Shown here one piece after another: positions 57,873 through 64,000 of a stretch of 64,000 nucleotides of DNA. The stretch spans positions 124,001 through 188,000 of the forward strand of contig NZ_NKYF01000009.1 in the NCBI RefSeq assembly GCF_002262885.1, in the 5' to 3' direction. The notes below the pieces were generated by a model that worked only from the letters and a program-made list of their open reading frames with translations, was not told the DNA's origin and ran no database searches. A program made the translations under genes and the position numbers. Within the stretch, counting starts at the first letter, position 1. Each line of letters starts with the position of its first letter. This stretch comes from Pseudonocardia sp. MH-G8 (GTDB taxonomy: Bacteria; Actinomycetota; Actinomycetes; Mycobacteriales; Pseudonocardiaceae).

Positions 57873-58747
57873 CAGCCCACGGCGGCCGGCTTCCGCACCG
57901 GCCGCAGCCGCCGCCACAGCCCGCGGCCCGGACGCTGCGCGAACGACGCGGTCAGGCGGTCGAGGAAGATCGCCAGGATGACCACGGCCAGGCCGCCCTC
58001 GAAGCCCTCCGCGATGTCGAGCTGGGTGACCGCCTGGACGACGACGCTGCCCAGCCCGCCCGCGCCCGCGAGCCCGGCGACGACCACCATCGACAGCGCC
58101 AGCATGATCACCTGGTTGATCCCGGCCATGATCGTGGGCAGGGCCATGGGCAGCTGGATCTCGCGCAGGATCTGGCGGGGGTGGGCGCCGAAGGCGTGCG
58201 CGGCCTCCACCACCTCCGCGTCCACCCCGCGGATCCCCAGCTCGGTGAGCCGCACGGCGGGCGGGATCGAGAAGATCGTGGTGGCGACGACACCCGGGAC
58301 GACCCCGATGCCGAAGAAGAACACCGCGGGGATGAGGTAGACGAACACCGGCGTGGTCTGCATGAAGTCCAGCACCGGGCGGAGCACGGTGCTCGCGCTG
58401 CCGTTCCGCGCGGCCCACACCCCCAGCGGCACCCCGATGACGGTGGCGAGCACCGCGGCGACCAGCACCACCGCGAGCGTCTCCATCGTCTCGGGCCACA
58501 GGTTCATCGACGCGACGAGCAGGAACGCCAGGACCGTGAAGACGGCGAACCCGACCCCGCGGGTCAGCAGCGCGATGACGCCGAACAGCGCCACCCACAC
58601 CAGGAACGACGGTGCGAGGAACACGGCGGTGATCGCGTCGACCAGCACGGTGAGCACCGCGCTGATCGCGTCGAACAGGCCGGGGACCACCCGTAGCAGC
58701 CAGGTGATGAACTGTTCGACAACGGCTCCGAGCTCGATGCGTGGCAC
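57872..58747 (-). CDS. Glycine betaine/proline-type ABC permease (ProW-like)
   Basis: A 291-residue permease with about six membrane segments. The EAA loop is GVDAEVVEAAHAFGAHPRQILREIQLPMALPTIMAGINQVIMLALSMVVVAGLAGAGGLG, typical of ProW/OpuAB. ATG 58747 lies just 3 bp after the ATPase stop. It forms an importer with the ATPase and the binding protein upstream in the same operon. Confidence 0.9.
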   Translation of the reverse strand: MPRIELGAVVEQFITWLLRVVPGLFDAISAVLTVLVDAITAVFLAPSFLVWVALFGVIALLTRGVGFAVFTVLAFLLVASMNLWPETMETLAVVLVAAVLATVIGVPLGVWAARNGSASTVLRPVLDFMQTTPVFVYLIPAVFFFGIGVVPGVVATTIFSIPPAVRLTELGIRGVDAEVVEAAHAFGAHPRQILREIQLPMALPTIMAGINQVIMLALSMVVVAGLAGAGGLGSVVVQAVTQLDIAEGFEGGLAVVILAIFLDRLTASFAQRPGRGLWRRLRPVRKPAAVG

Positions 58748-58750
58748 GTC

Positions 58751-59974
58751 TCAGCTCCTGGTCGGAACGGCGGAGAGGGCGGCGAGCACGGCGGCCCGCG
58801 GTACGACGCCGAGCAGCCGGTCACGGTCGTCGATCACGGCCATCGGCACCGGATGGCGGCCCAGGCGGTCCATGATGTCGATCAGCGGACGGTCGGGCTC
58901 GGTGGTGGCGAAGTCGTGGTGCAGCCCGTCGCGCCCCACGGCGTCGTGGCCGTTGCGCGCGGCGTGGGCGAGCCACTCGTCGTGCACGATGCCGAGGATC
59001 CGCTGCTCCTGGTCGACCACGTACGCGTCGGTGGTCTCGAGGGCGCCCATGCGGCGCAGCGCGTCGTCGGGCCGCTCGTCCACCCGCAGCACGAGGCGCG
59101 CCTCGCGCAGGACGTCCTCCGCGGTGAGGACCCGGCTGCGGTCGACGTCGGAGACGAAGTCGGCGACGTAGTCGTCGGCGGGGTGCGCCAGGATCTCCGG
59201 TCCGGTGCCGAGCTGCACCTGCCGGCCGTCCTTGAGCAGCAGGATCCGGTCGCCGAGGCGCATCGCCTCGTTCAGGTCGTGGGTGATGAAGACGATCGTC
59301 TTGTTCAGGTCCTTCTGCAGCCGGATCAGCAGCGCCTGCATGTCGCGGCGGATCAGCGGGTCGAGGGCGGAGAACGGCTCGTCCATCAGCAGCACATCGG
59401 TGTCGGCGGCGAGCGCTCTCGCCAGCCCGACCCGCTGCTTCATGCCGCCGGAGAGCTGGTCCGGCAGGGCGTCCCCGCGGTCGCCGAGCCCGACCTGGTC
59501 GAGCGCCCACTGCGCGCGCTCCCGGCGGTCGGCGTCCCCGACGTGGCGCACCTGCAGCGCGTAGGCGGCGTTCTGCAGCACCGTCCGGTGCGGCAGCAGC
59601 GCGAAGTGCTGGAACACCATGCTCATGTGGTGGTTGCGCAGGGTGCGCAGGTCGGCGTCGTCGAGCCCGCCGAGCTCGCGGCCGTCCACCTCGATGGAGC
59701 CGCTGCTGGGCTCGATCAGCCGGTTGAGCAGGCGTACCAACGTCGACTTGCCCGAGCCCGAGAGGCCCATGACGACGAACAGCTCACCGGGCTCCACCGT
59801 GAACGAGACGTCGTGCACGGCCAGGGTGGCGCCGGTGCTCTCCTGCACCGCCGCGCGCTCGGCGCCGTCGCCGGCCATGCCCAGCGCCTGCTGCACCGCC
59901 GCCGCGGCGCCGAAGACCTTCGTCAGCTCCCGGCACCGGATGGCCGGGCCCTGGGCCGTCAGCTCGCCAGCCAT
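58751..59974 (-). CDS. Glycine betaine/proline-type ABC ATPase (ProV-like) with CBS domains
   Basis: A 407-residue ATPase. Walker A is GLSGSGKSTLVRLLNRL (about residue 69), signature LSGGMKQRVGLARAL, Walker B VLLMDEPFSALD and the switch His in VFITHDLNEA. Two CBS modules (about 285-400) follow; these sense ionic strength in OpuAA. An insertion at residues 25-48 (GMAGDGAERAAVQ) is typical of the ProV type. ATG 59974 overlaps the binding-protein gene by 16 bp. Confidence 0.92.
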   Translation of the reverse strand: MAGELTAQGPAIRCRELTKVFGAAAAVQQALGMAGDGAERAAVQESTGATLAVHDVSFTVEPGELFVVMGLSGSGKSTLVRLLNRLIEPSSGSIEVDGRELGGLDDADLRTLRNHHMSMVFQHFALLPHRTVLQNAAYALQVRHVGDADRRERAQWALDQVGLGDRGDALPDQLSGGMKQRVGLARALAADTDVLLMDEPFSALDPLIRRDMQALLIRLQKDLNKTIVFITHDLNEAMRLGDRILLLKDGRQVQLGTGPEILAHPADDYVADFVSDVDRSRVLTAEDVLREARLVLRVDERPDDALRRMGALETTDAYVVDQEQRILGIVHDEWLAHAARNGHDAVGRDGLHHDFATTEPDRPLIDIMDRLGRHPVPMAVIDDRDRLLGVVPRAAVLAALSAVPTRS

Positions 59975-60930
59975 TGCTGCACCACCTGGGGGTTGGCGTC
60001 GACCCATTCCTTGGCCACGGTGTCGGCCGACTCGCTGTCGACGTCGACGCGGCGCAGCATCGTCTCGATGTCGGCCAGCGGGAGCTCGAAGCGCTGCAGC
60101 ATCGCGTAGAAGGCGGGTGCCTCCTGCTGCAGGTCGGTGCTCGCCGCCGTCCACGCCGAGTAGTCGGGCATCGCGCAGGCACCGTTGCCGGTGGTGAAGC
60201 AGTCCGGCTGGAACGGCGCGGGCTCCTGCAGCTGGGTCATGTCGAACTCCGCGAACACCCAGTGCGGGTGGTAGAGGTAGACCAGGATCGGTTCCTGGCG
60301 CTCGTACGCCCGGCGCAGCTCGGCCAGCTGCGCGGCCTCGCTCGCGGTGACCTGCTCCAGGTTCACCCCGTAACCGGTGAGCCGCTTCGCGTTCTGCTCG
60401 GTGGTCACCCAGCTCGGGTCGGCGTCCACGAGCCGGTTCCCGAGCGCGTCGGCGTAGTCGTTGAGCTGCGTGACGCTGGTGAGCCCCTCCAGCGGTTGCC
60501 CGGGCTGGGTGGCGTAGGTGGGCACGAACCAGCCCTGGGCGGCGCCGCCGTAGGTCTCGTGCACCATCGTGACCCGCTCGGCGGCGGAGTCGGCCAGCTC
60601 CTGCTGGTTGGGCATCGCGACCTCGGTGAGCAGGTCGAGGTCCCCGCGCTGGGCGCCCGCCCACGCCGGTGCGGGTCCGAGCGCGGTCGTCTCGATCCCG
60701 GAGACGCCGAGGTCCGGGTGCGCGGCCACCACCTCGGAGAGGATCGCGTTCGTGAGTGCGGCGGCGCTCCACGGGAACTCGACCGCCGAGACCGTGACGC
60801 CTTCGCCGGACGAGGACTCGGAATCGCCGGTGGTGTCGGCAGGGGCGCCGCTGCAGGCCGCGAGCAACGCCGTGGCGGCCAGCGCCGCGCTGAGCGCGCC
60901 ACCGCGGCGGCGCCGGAACGAACCGGTCAT
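59959..60930 (-). CDS. Glycine betaine/choline-type substrate-binding lipoprotein
   Basis: A 323-residue lipoprotein: RRRR, hydrophobic core and lipobox LLAACSG (Cys about residue 26), then a Ser/Glu-rich linker and an OpuAC-type domain. Aromatic residues for the quaternary ammonium cage are plausible in YLYHPHWVFAEFDM and AWTAAS. ATG 60930 follows GAAGGATC. It is first gene of the importer operon. Substrate is probably a betaine or other quaternary amine; the adjacent TauD-type oxygenase could act on the imported compound. Confidence 0.88.
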   Translation of the reverse strand: MTGSFRRRRGGALSAALAATALLAACSGAPADTTGDSESSSGEGVTVSAVEFPWSAAALTNAILSEVVAAHPDLGVSGIETTALGPAPAWAGAQRGDLDLLTEVAMPNQQELADSAAERVTMVHETYGGAAQGWFVPTYATQPGQPLEGLTSVTQLNDYADALGNRLVDADPSWVTTEQNAKRLTGYGVNLEQVTASEAAQLAELRRAYERQEPILVYLYHPHWVFAEFDMTQLQEPAPFQPDCFTTGNGACAMPDYSAWTAASTDLQQEAPAFYAMLQRFELPLADIETMLRRVDVDSESADTVAKEWVDANPQVVQQWLAS

Positions 60931-61017
60931 GGTCTGATCCTTCTGTTCCGGGGAGTCCCGCACCTGGGGGATCGGCAGGAAACTACCGGGTGTGCGGAGC
61001 TGCCTCATCTCGAAGCG

Positions 61018-61893
61018 TCAGGCGGTAGGCGCCGCGACCCCGACCGGCTCGTCACCGCGCAGGGTGACGCGGTGCATCACGCGCCGTGCGTCGCCGTAGT
61101 CGCGGTTCGCGTAGTGGGCCGTGGCCCGGTTGTCCCACATCGCGACGTCGCCCACCTGCCAGCGGTGCCGCACGACGTGCTCGGGTTTGGTCAGGTGCGC
61201 GTAGAACAGGTCCAGCAGGTACCGGCTCTCCGCGTCGGAGACGCCGGTGATGTGGCTGGTGAAGCCCGGGTTCACGAACAGCGAGCGGCGGCCCGTCTCC
61301 GGGTGCACCCGCACCACCGGGTGCTCGACGGGCTCCAGGCTCCGGTAGCGCTCGCCGTCCCAGAGGCTGCCCTCGCCGCCCCGGCGCTGCGCGAGGTAGT
61401 ACCCGAACTCGCGGGTGCCGTCGTGCACGGCGGTGAGCCGGTCGGCGAGGTCCCGCACCGGCGCCGACAGCGACGCGTAGGCGAGCTCCAGGTCCGCCCA
61501 GTTCGTGTCGCCACCGGACGGCGGCAGCGTCACCGCGCGCAGGACCGATCCGAGCGGCGGCCTGCGCACGAACGTCACATCGGTGTGCCAGACGTCGGCG
61601 AATCCGTTGTCGGCGCTGTCCAGCGCGTAGATCTCGGCGTGCGCCTCGTCGATCCCGGGGACGACCGGGTGCGACGCGGTGAGCCCGCCCAGCCGGTTGC
61701 CCAGGGCCACCTGCGAGTCGGGGTCCAGGTCCTGCCCCGGGAAGAACAGGACCTTGTGGGCGGTGAGCGCGGCGCGGACCTCGGCGATCACGGCGTCGGA
61801 CGCGGTGGCGAGGTCGACCCCGTGCACGGCGGCGCCGAAGCCGGGGCCGAGGCGGTCGAGGTCGAGAGTGGGCGTGGCGAGCGTGCTGGTCAT
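61018..61893 (-). CDS. TauD/TfdA family alpha-ketoglutarate-dependent dioxygenase
   Basis: A 291-residue non-heme iron dioxygenase. The facial triad is visible as HxD in VWHTDVTFVRRPP (about residue 100) and His in ARRVMHRVTLRGDEP near the C-terminus; the same segment has the Arg for 2-oxoglutarate. DNRATAHYANRDYGDAR is a TauD signature. ATG 61893 follows AAGGAG. Taurine is a common substrate, but the family also includes herbicide, sulfate-ester and quaternary-amine oxygenases. It stands 87 bp upstream of the ABC operon on the same strand. Confidence 0.88.
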   Translation of the reverse strand: MTSTLATPTLDLDRLGPGFGAAVHGVDLATASDAVIAEVRAALTAHKVLFFPGQDLDPDSQVALGNRLGGLTASHPVVPGIDEAHAEIYALDSADNGFADVWHTDVTFVRRPPLGSVLRAVTLPPSGGDTNWADLELAYASLSAPVRDLADRLTAVHDGTREFGYYLAQRRGGEGSLWDGERYRSLEPVEHPVVRVHPETGRRSLFVNPGFTSHITGVSDAESRYLLDLFYAHLTKPEHVVRHRWQVGDVAMWDNRATAHYANRDYGDARRVMHRVTLRGDEPVGVAAPTA

Positions 61894-62155
61894 GGGGCTC
61901 CTTCGAGCTGTGCAGGACGGGCGGGCCCGGAGCGGGCGGCGGTCGGTGCTCAGCGACAGAGCGCGTCGGCCTGGAGGCGGCACAGGTCGACGTGAATGCG
62001 TTCCACGAGGACCAGGGCAGCGGGCACGTCCCGGATCCTCACCGCGCACCGGGCGGGATGCAACGAGGCATCCGGATCGTGGACGCAGCGGGTTGGTAGG
62101 GAAGCACCTGTCCGGACAAAGCCCCGCGCGGGGCCCGGATCCGGACGTACGAACG

Positions 62156-63004
62156 TCAGCGCTTGCGGCGGCGCCGGCGCGCGGATTCCGCGCGCTGCGG
62201 CCAGTGCGACGGGTGGACCAGTGGCTCCGACAGCGTCGTGCGGGCGTCGCCGCGCGCCGCGGCGAGCTGCGCCTGGGTGAGGAAGAGCGCGCCGGTCAGG
62301 TCGGCGGCCGCGAGGTCGGCGCCGCGCAGGTCGGCACCGATGAGGTCGGCGCCGGTCAGGTCGGCCTCCCGCAGGTCGGCGCCCACGAGCAGCGCGCCCC
62401 GCAGGTTCGCCCCGCGCAGGCGCGCACCCCGCAGGTCGGCCCCGACGAGGTCGGCTCCCCGGTGGTTGCGGCCCTGCGGCCGGGCCCGCTCGCTCACGCG
62501 CAGCAGCAGCTCGCTCACCTCCCGGCGGTGCGCCTCGACGTCCAGCTCGGCGAGCCCGGCGGGGTCGAGGCGGGTGAGCCGGTCCGTGGCGGCGAGGGCG
62601 TCGTCGAGCTCGTCGTGCAGCGGGGCCGCCTGCGGCAGCGCGCGGGCCTCGGTGAGGTAGCGGAGCAGCTCGTGCAGCGTGCGCATCACGGGGAACACCG
62701 CGAACATCTGCGCGGCCTCGCCGGGGCTGCGCCGCCAGTCCCGCCCGCCGAACGTCACCTGCACGACCTGCTGCCCGGCGCCGAAGCAGTCGTAGACGGT
62801 GCAGCCTGGGTAGCCCGACTCGCGCAGCTGCCCGTGGATGCCGCACCGGAAGTCCTCGCGCAGGTTCCGGCAGGGCGTGCCGGCCGGCTTGTCCACGGCG
62901 AAGTCGGCCGAGGCGGCGAACGGCAGGGCGGTGCAGCAGAGCGCGGCGCAGCGGGAGCAGTCGGCCTGCAGGTGCTCGGGGACGGGGGAGGACATCGCCT
63001 CCAT
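62156..63004 (-). CDS. Cysteine-cluster domain plus pentapeptide-repeat protein
   Basis: A 282-residue protein. N-terminal 1-75: cysteines in ADCSRCAALCCTAL, TPCRNL, RCGIHGQL and PGCTVYDCFGAG, arranged like a metal or Fe-S binding YkgJ-type domain. A helical middle follows. Residues about 178-250 are some 14 pentapeptides of the A(D/N)LxG form (GADLVGADLRGARLRGANLRG), which fold as a right-handed beta helix. A basic tail ends in RRRRRKR. ATG 63004 or 62995 (after GGAGG). Function unknown. The gap to the TauD-type gene downstream (61894-62155) holds nothing recognised. Confidence 0.75.
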   Translation of the reverse strand: MEAMSSPVPEHLQADCSRCAALCCTALPFAASADFAVDKPAGTPCRNLREDFRCGIHGQLRESGYPGCTVYDCFGAGQQVVQVTFGGRDWRRSPGEAAQMFAVFPVMRTLHELLRYLTEARALPQAAPLHDELDDALAATDRLTRLDPAGLAELDVEAHRREVSELLLRVSERARPQGRNHRGADLVGADLRGARLRGANLRGALLVGADLREADLTGADLIGADLRGADLAAADLTGALFLTQAQLAAARGDARTTLSEPLVHPSHWPQRAESARRRRRKR

Positions 63005-63045
63005 TGTCCCTCGTCCCTCACGCGGCCGACTCGGGTGCCGGACCG

Positions 63046-63107
63046 TGATCACCTAATGGGTGCGACGGCGGCAGGATGTCGCCGCTCCTGCACCCAACCG
63101 GTGATCA
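63046..63107. terminator. Three-part inverted repeat
   Basis: TGATCACC/GGTGATCA (63046-63053, 63100-63107), GGGTGC/GCACCC (63058-63063, 63090-63095) and an inner CGGCG/CGCCG form a long stem. It lies upstream of the pentapeptide gene and after the aminotransferase stop, so it probably ends the latter's transcript. Confidence 0.55.
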
Positions 63108-63242
63108 TGCGCTCCGGGCCCGCTCACGGCCGACAGCACGCCCGGTCCGCCGAGTGCCCGACCGAGCGCGTGCTGCGGCCGGGCGGACCGGGGGCTCGCC
63201 GCCCAGGGCGCGGGAGCGCCTGCCCCGGCGCGGTCCAGGGCG

Positions 63243-64000
63243 TCAGTGGCCGCAGGCGGGCAGTGGGGCGGTGCTGGTGGGGCCGACGCCGAGCGGGTCG
63301 AGGTCGCGGGGGTCGGGCGTCGGGCTCCACCGGCCGTCCACCACGGCGTAGGTCCACGCCGGGCCGTCGGTGACCAGCCACTCCAGCGCGTCGACGAGCC
63401 GGTCGACGTCGGCCGCCGTGGTGCCGAGACCGAAGCTGGCCCGCACGGCGCAACCGTCGTCGGTGCCGGCGAGGCGCTGCAGCAGCGGGTGGGCGCAGAA
63501 CTTCCCGTCACGGACGCCGATGCCGTGCTCGGCGGAGAGGTAGGCCGCCACGAGCCCGGCCGGCCGGCCCTCGACCACGAACGTGGTGACGGCGACGCGG
63601 TCGGTGCTGTCGGGCCAGATGCGCAGGGTGCGCACGCCGGGGATCGCGGCCAGGCCCGTCTCCAGCCGGTGGAGCAGCGCCGCCTCGTGCGCGGGGTCGA
63701 GGCCGCTCTCGAGGTGGCGGCACGCCTCGGCCAGCGCGGCGGCCCCCAGGACGTTCGGCGTGCCGGCCTCGTGCCGGTGCGGTGCGGGCGCCCAGGACAC
63801 CTCGGTGACGCCGTCGGCGTCCGGCGCGCTCACGGCACGCACCGCGCCGCCGCCGGCCAGGTGGGGCGAGGCGACGTCGAGCCAGTCGCGGCGCCCGACG
63901 AGCGCGCCCGCGCCGTAGGGGGCGTAGAGCTTGTGCCCGGACAGCGCGAGGTAGTCCACGCCCGCGGCGGCGATGTCGATCCGGCGGTGCGGCGCGAGCT
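63243..64000 (-). CDS. Class V aminotransferase / cysteine desulfurase-like protein, cut by window end
   Basis: The visible 252 residues are the C-terminal two thirds of a class V PLP enzyme; the N-terminus is beyond the window. The PLP lysine is in VDYLALSGHKLYAPYGAGALVGRR; RHEAGTPNVLGAAAL and CAVRASFGLGTTAADVDRLV are the SufS/NifS-type substrate motifs. A cysteine in the DGKFCAHPLL loop corresponds to the loop where desulfurases hold their catalytic Cys. The C-terminal 35 residues (WSPTPDPRDLDPLGVGP) are an extension. Desulfurase or selenocysteine-lyase-like activity is likely. Confidence 0.85.
   Translation of the reverse strand, partial: LAPHRRIDIAAAGVDYLALSGHKLYAPYGAGALVGRRDWLDVASPHLAGGGAVRAVSAPDADGVTEVSWAPAPHRHEAGTPNVLGAAALAEACRHLESGLDPAHEAALLHRLETGLAAIPGVRTLRIWPDSTDRVAVTTFVVEGRPAGLVAAYLSAEHGIGVRDGKFCAHPLLQRLAGTDDGCAVRASFGLGTTAADVDRLVDALEWLVTDGPAWTYAVVDGRWSPTPDPRDLDPLGVGPTSTAPLPACGH

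Noticed and set aside
61950..62846. Minus-strand frame between the TauD-type and pentapeptide genes
   Set aside because: It is an Arg/Pro/Ala-rich shadow of the pentapeptide gene and has no ribosome binding site.
1..64000. tRNA or ribosomal RNA genes
   Set aside because: No cloverleaf with GGTTCGA-type T-loop and no rRNA core sequence was recognised outside rnpB.

Overview
The window is about 73% GC by eye. It has frequent GTG starts, stop/start overlaps (ATGA, GTGA) and long antisense open frames. A mycothiol-type arsenate reductase, a class A RNase P RNA of actinobacterial character and the gene neighbourhood cobC-like / Nif3 / zinc-ribbon protein / RNase HI / histidine phosphatase (compare Mycobacterium tuberculosis Rv2231c to Rv2228c) point to an actinomycete. 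The style is closest to Pseudonocardiaceae, but that genus-level guess is inference. No tRNA, rRNA other than rnpB, CRISPR array or intact insertion sequence was seen.

Layout. (1) 0-3 kb and 15.2-17.1 kb hold the conserved housekeeping neighbourhood, split by a 12 kb block. (2) 3.0-12.5 kb is a catabolic island under a LacI-type regulator: a HisD-family dehydrogenase, a sugar-type ABC importer without ATPase, an alpha/beta hydrolase, a divergent HpcH/HpaI aldolase, LacI, a double SnoaL-like protein and a bicupin. Four copies of a palindrome related to TGTATGCGTATGCA lie in front of these genes and define a probable regulon. A nitrilase-superfamily amidohydrolase, MarR and a quinone oxidoreductase with MarR-type palindromes follow. 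(3) 17-20.5 kb: TPR protein, TauE/SafE exporter, a 49-residue zinc ribbon, a secreted AMIN-like protein and rnpB. (4) 20.6-28.6 kb: arsenic resistance island with two flavoproteins, an ArsR-ArsN1 fusion, MFS exporter, ArsM, ArsR, Acr3 and ArsC. (5) 28.6-40.3 kb: accessory genes including an SmtB-like repressor with a cation diffusion facilitator, a CxxC membrane protein, NhaA, a rifampin-phosphotransferase-like enzyme, a CobW GTPase and a HAD hydrolase. NhaA and the phosphotransferase share an identical 26-nt leader block. (6) 40.4-55.3 kb: a long same-strand cluster whose set (acyl-CoA synthetase, three-subunit molybdenum hydroxylase, enoyl-CoA-hydratase-like protein, LysR, MFS, UbiD and UbiX) matches the hmf pathway for 2-furoate and 2,5-furandicarboxylate. 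(7) 55.4-64 kb: amino-acid permease, macrolide-type glycosyltransferase, glycine-betaine-type ABC transporter, TauD-type dioxygenase, a cysteine-cluster/pentapeptide protein and a class V aminotransferase cut by the window end.

How they work together. The hmf-like block would decarboxylate a furan dicarboxylate (UbiD with prenyl-FMN from UbiX), activate the monoacid to a CoA thioester, hydroxylate the ring and hydrolyse the product toward 2-oxoglutarate. The ars block would reduce arsenate, export arsenite, methylate it and N-acetylate an organoarsenical. The LacI island looks like import and breakdown of an unidentified hydroxylated substrate, and is the best candidate for an undescribed pathway. 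Several intergenic gaps carry long, related inverted repeats that probably act as terminators.
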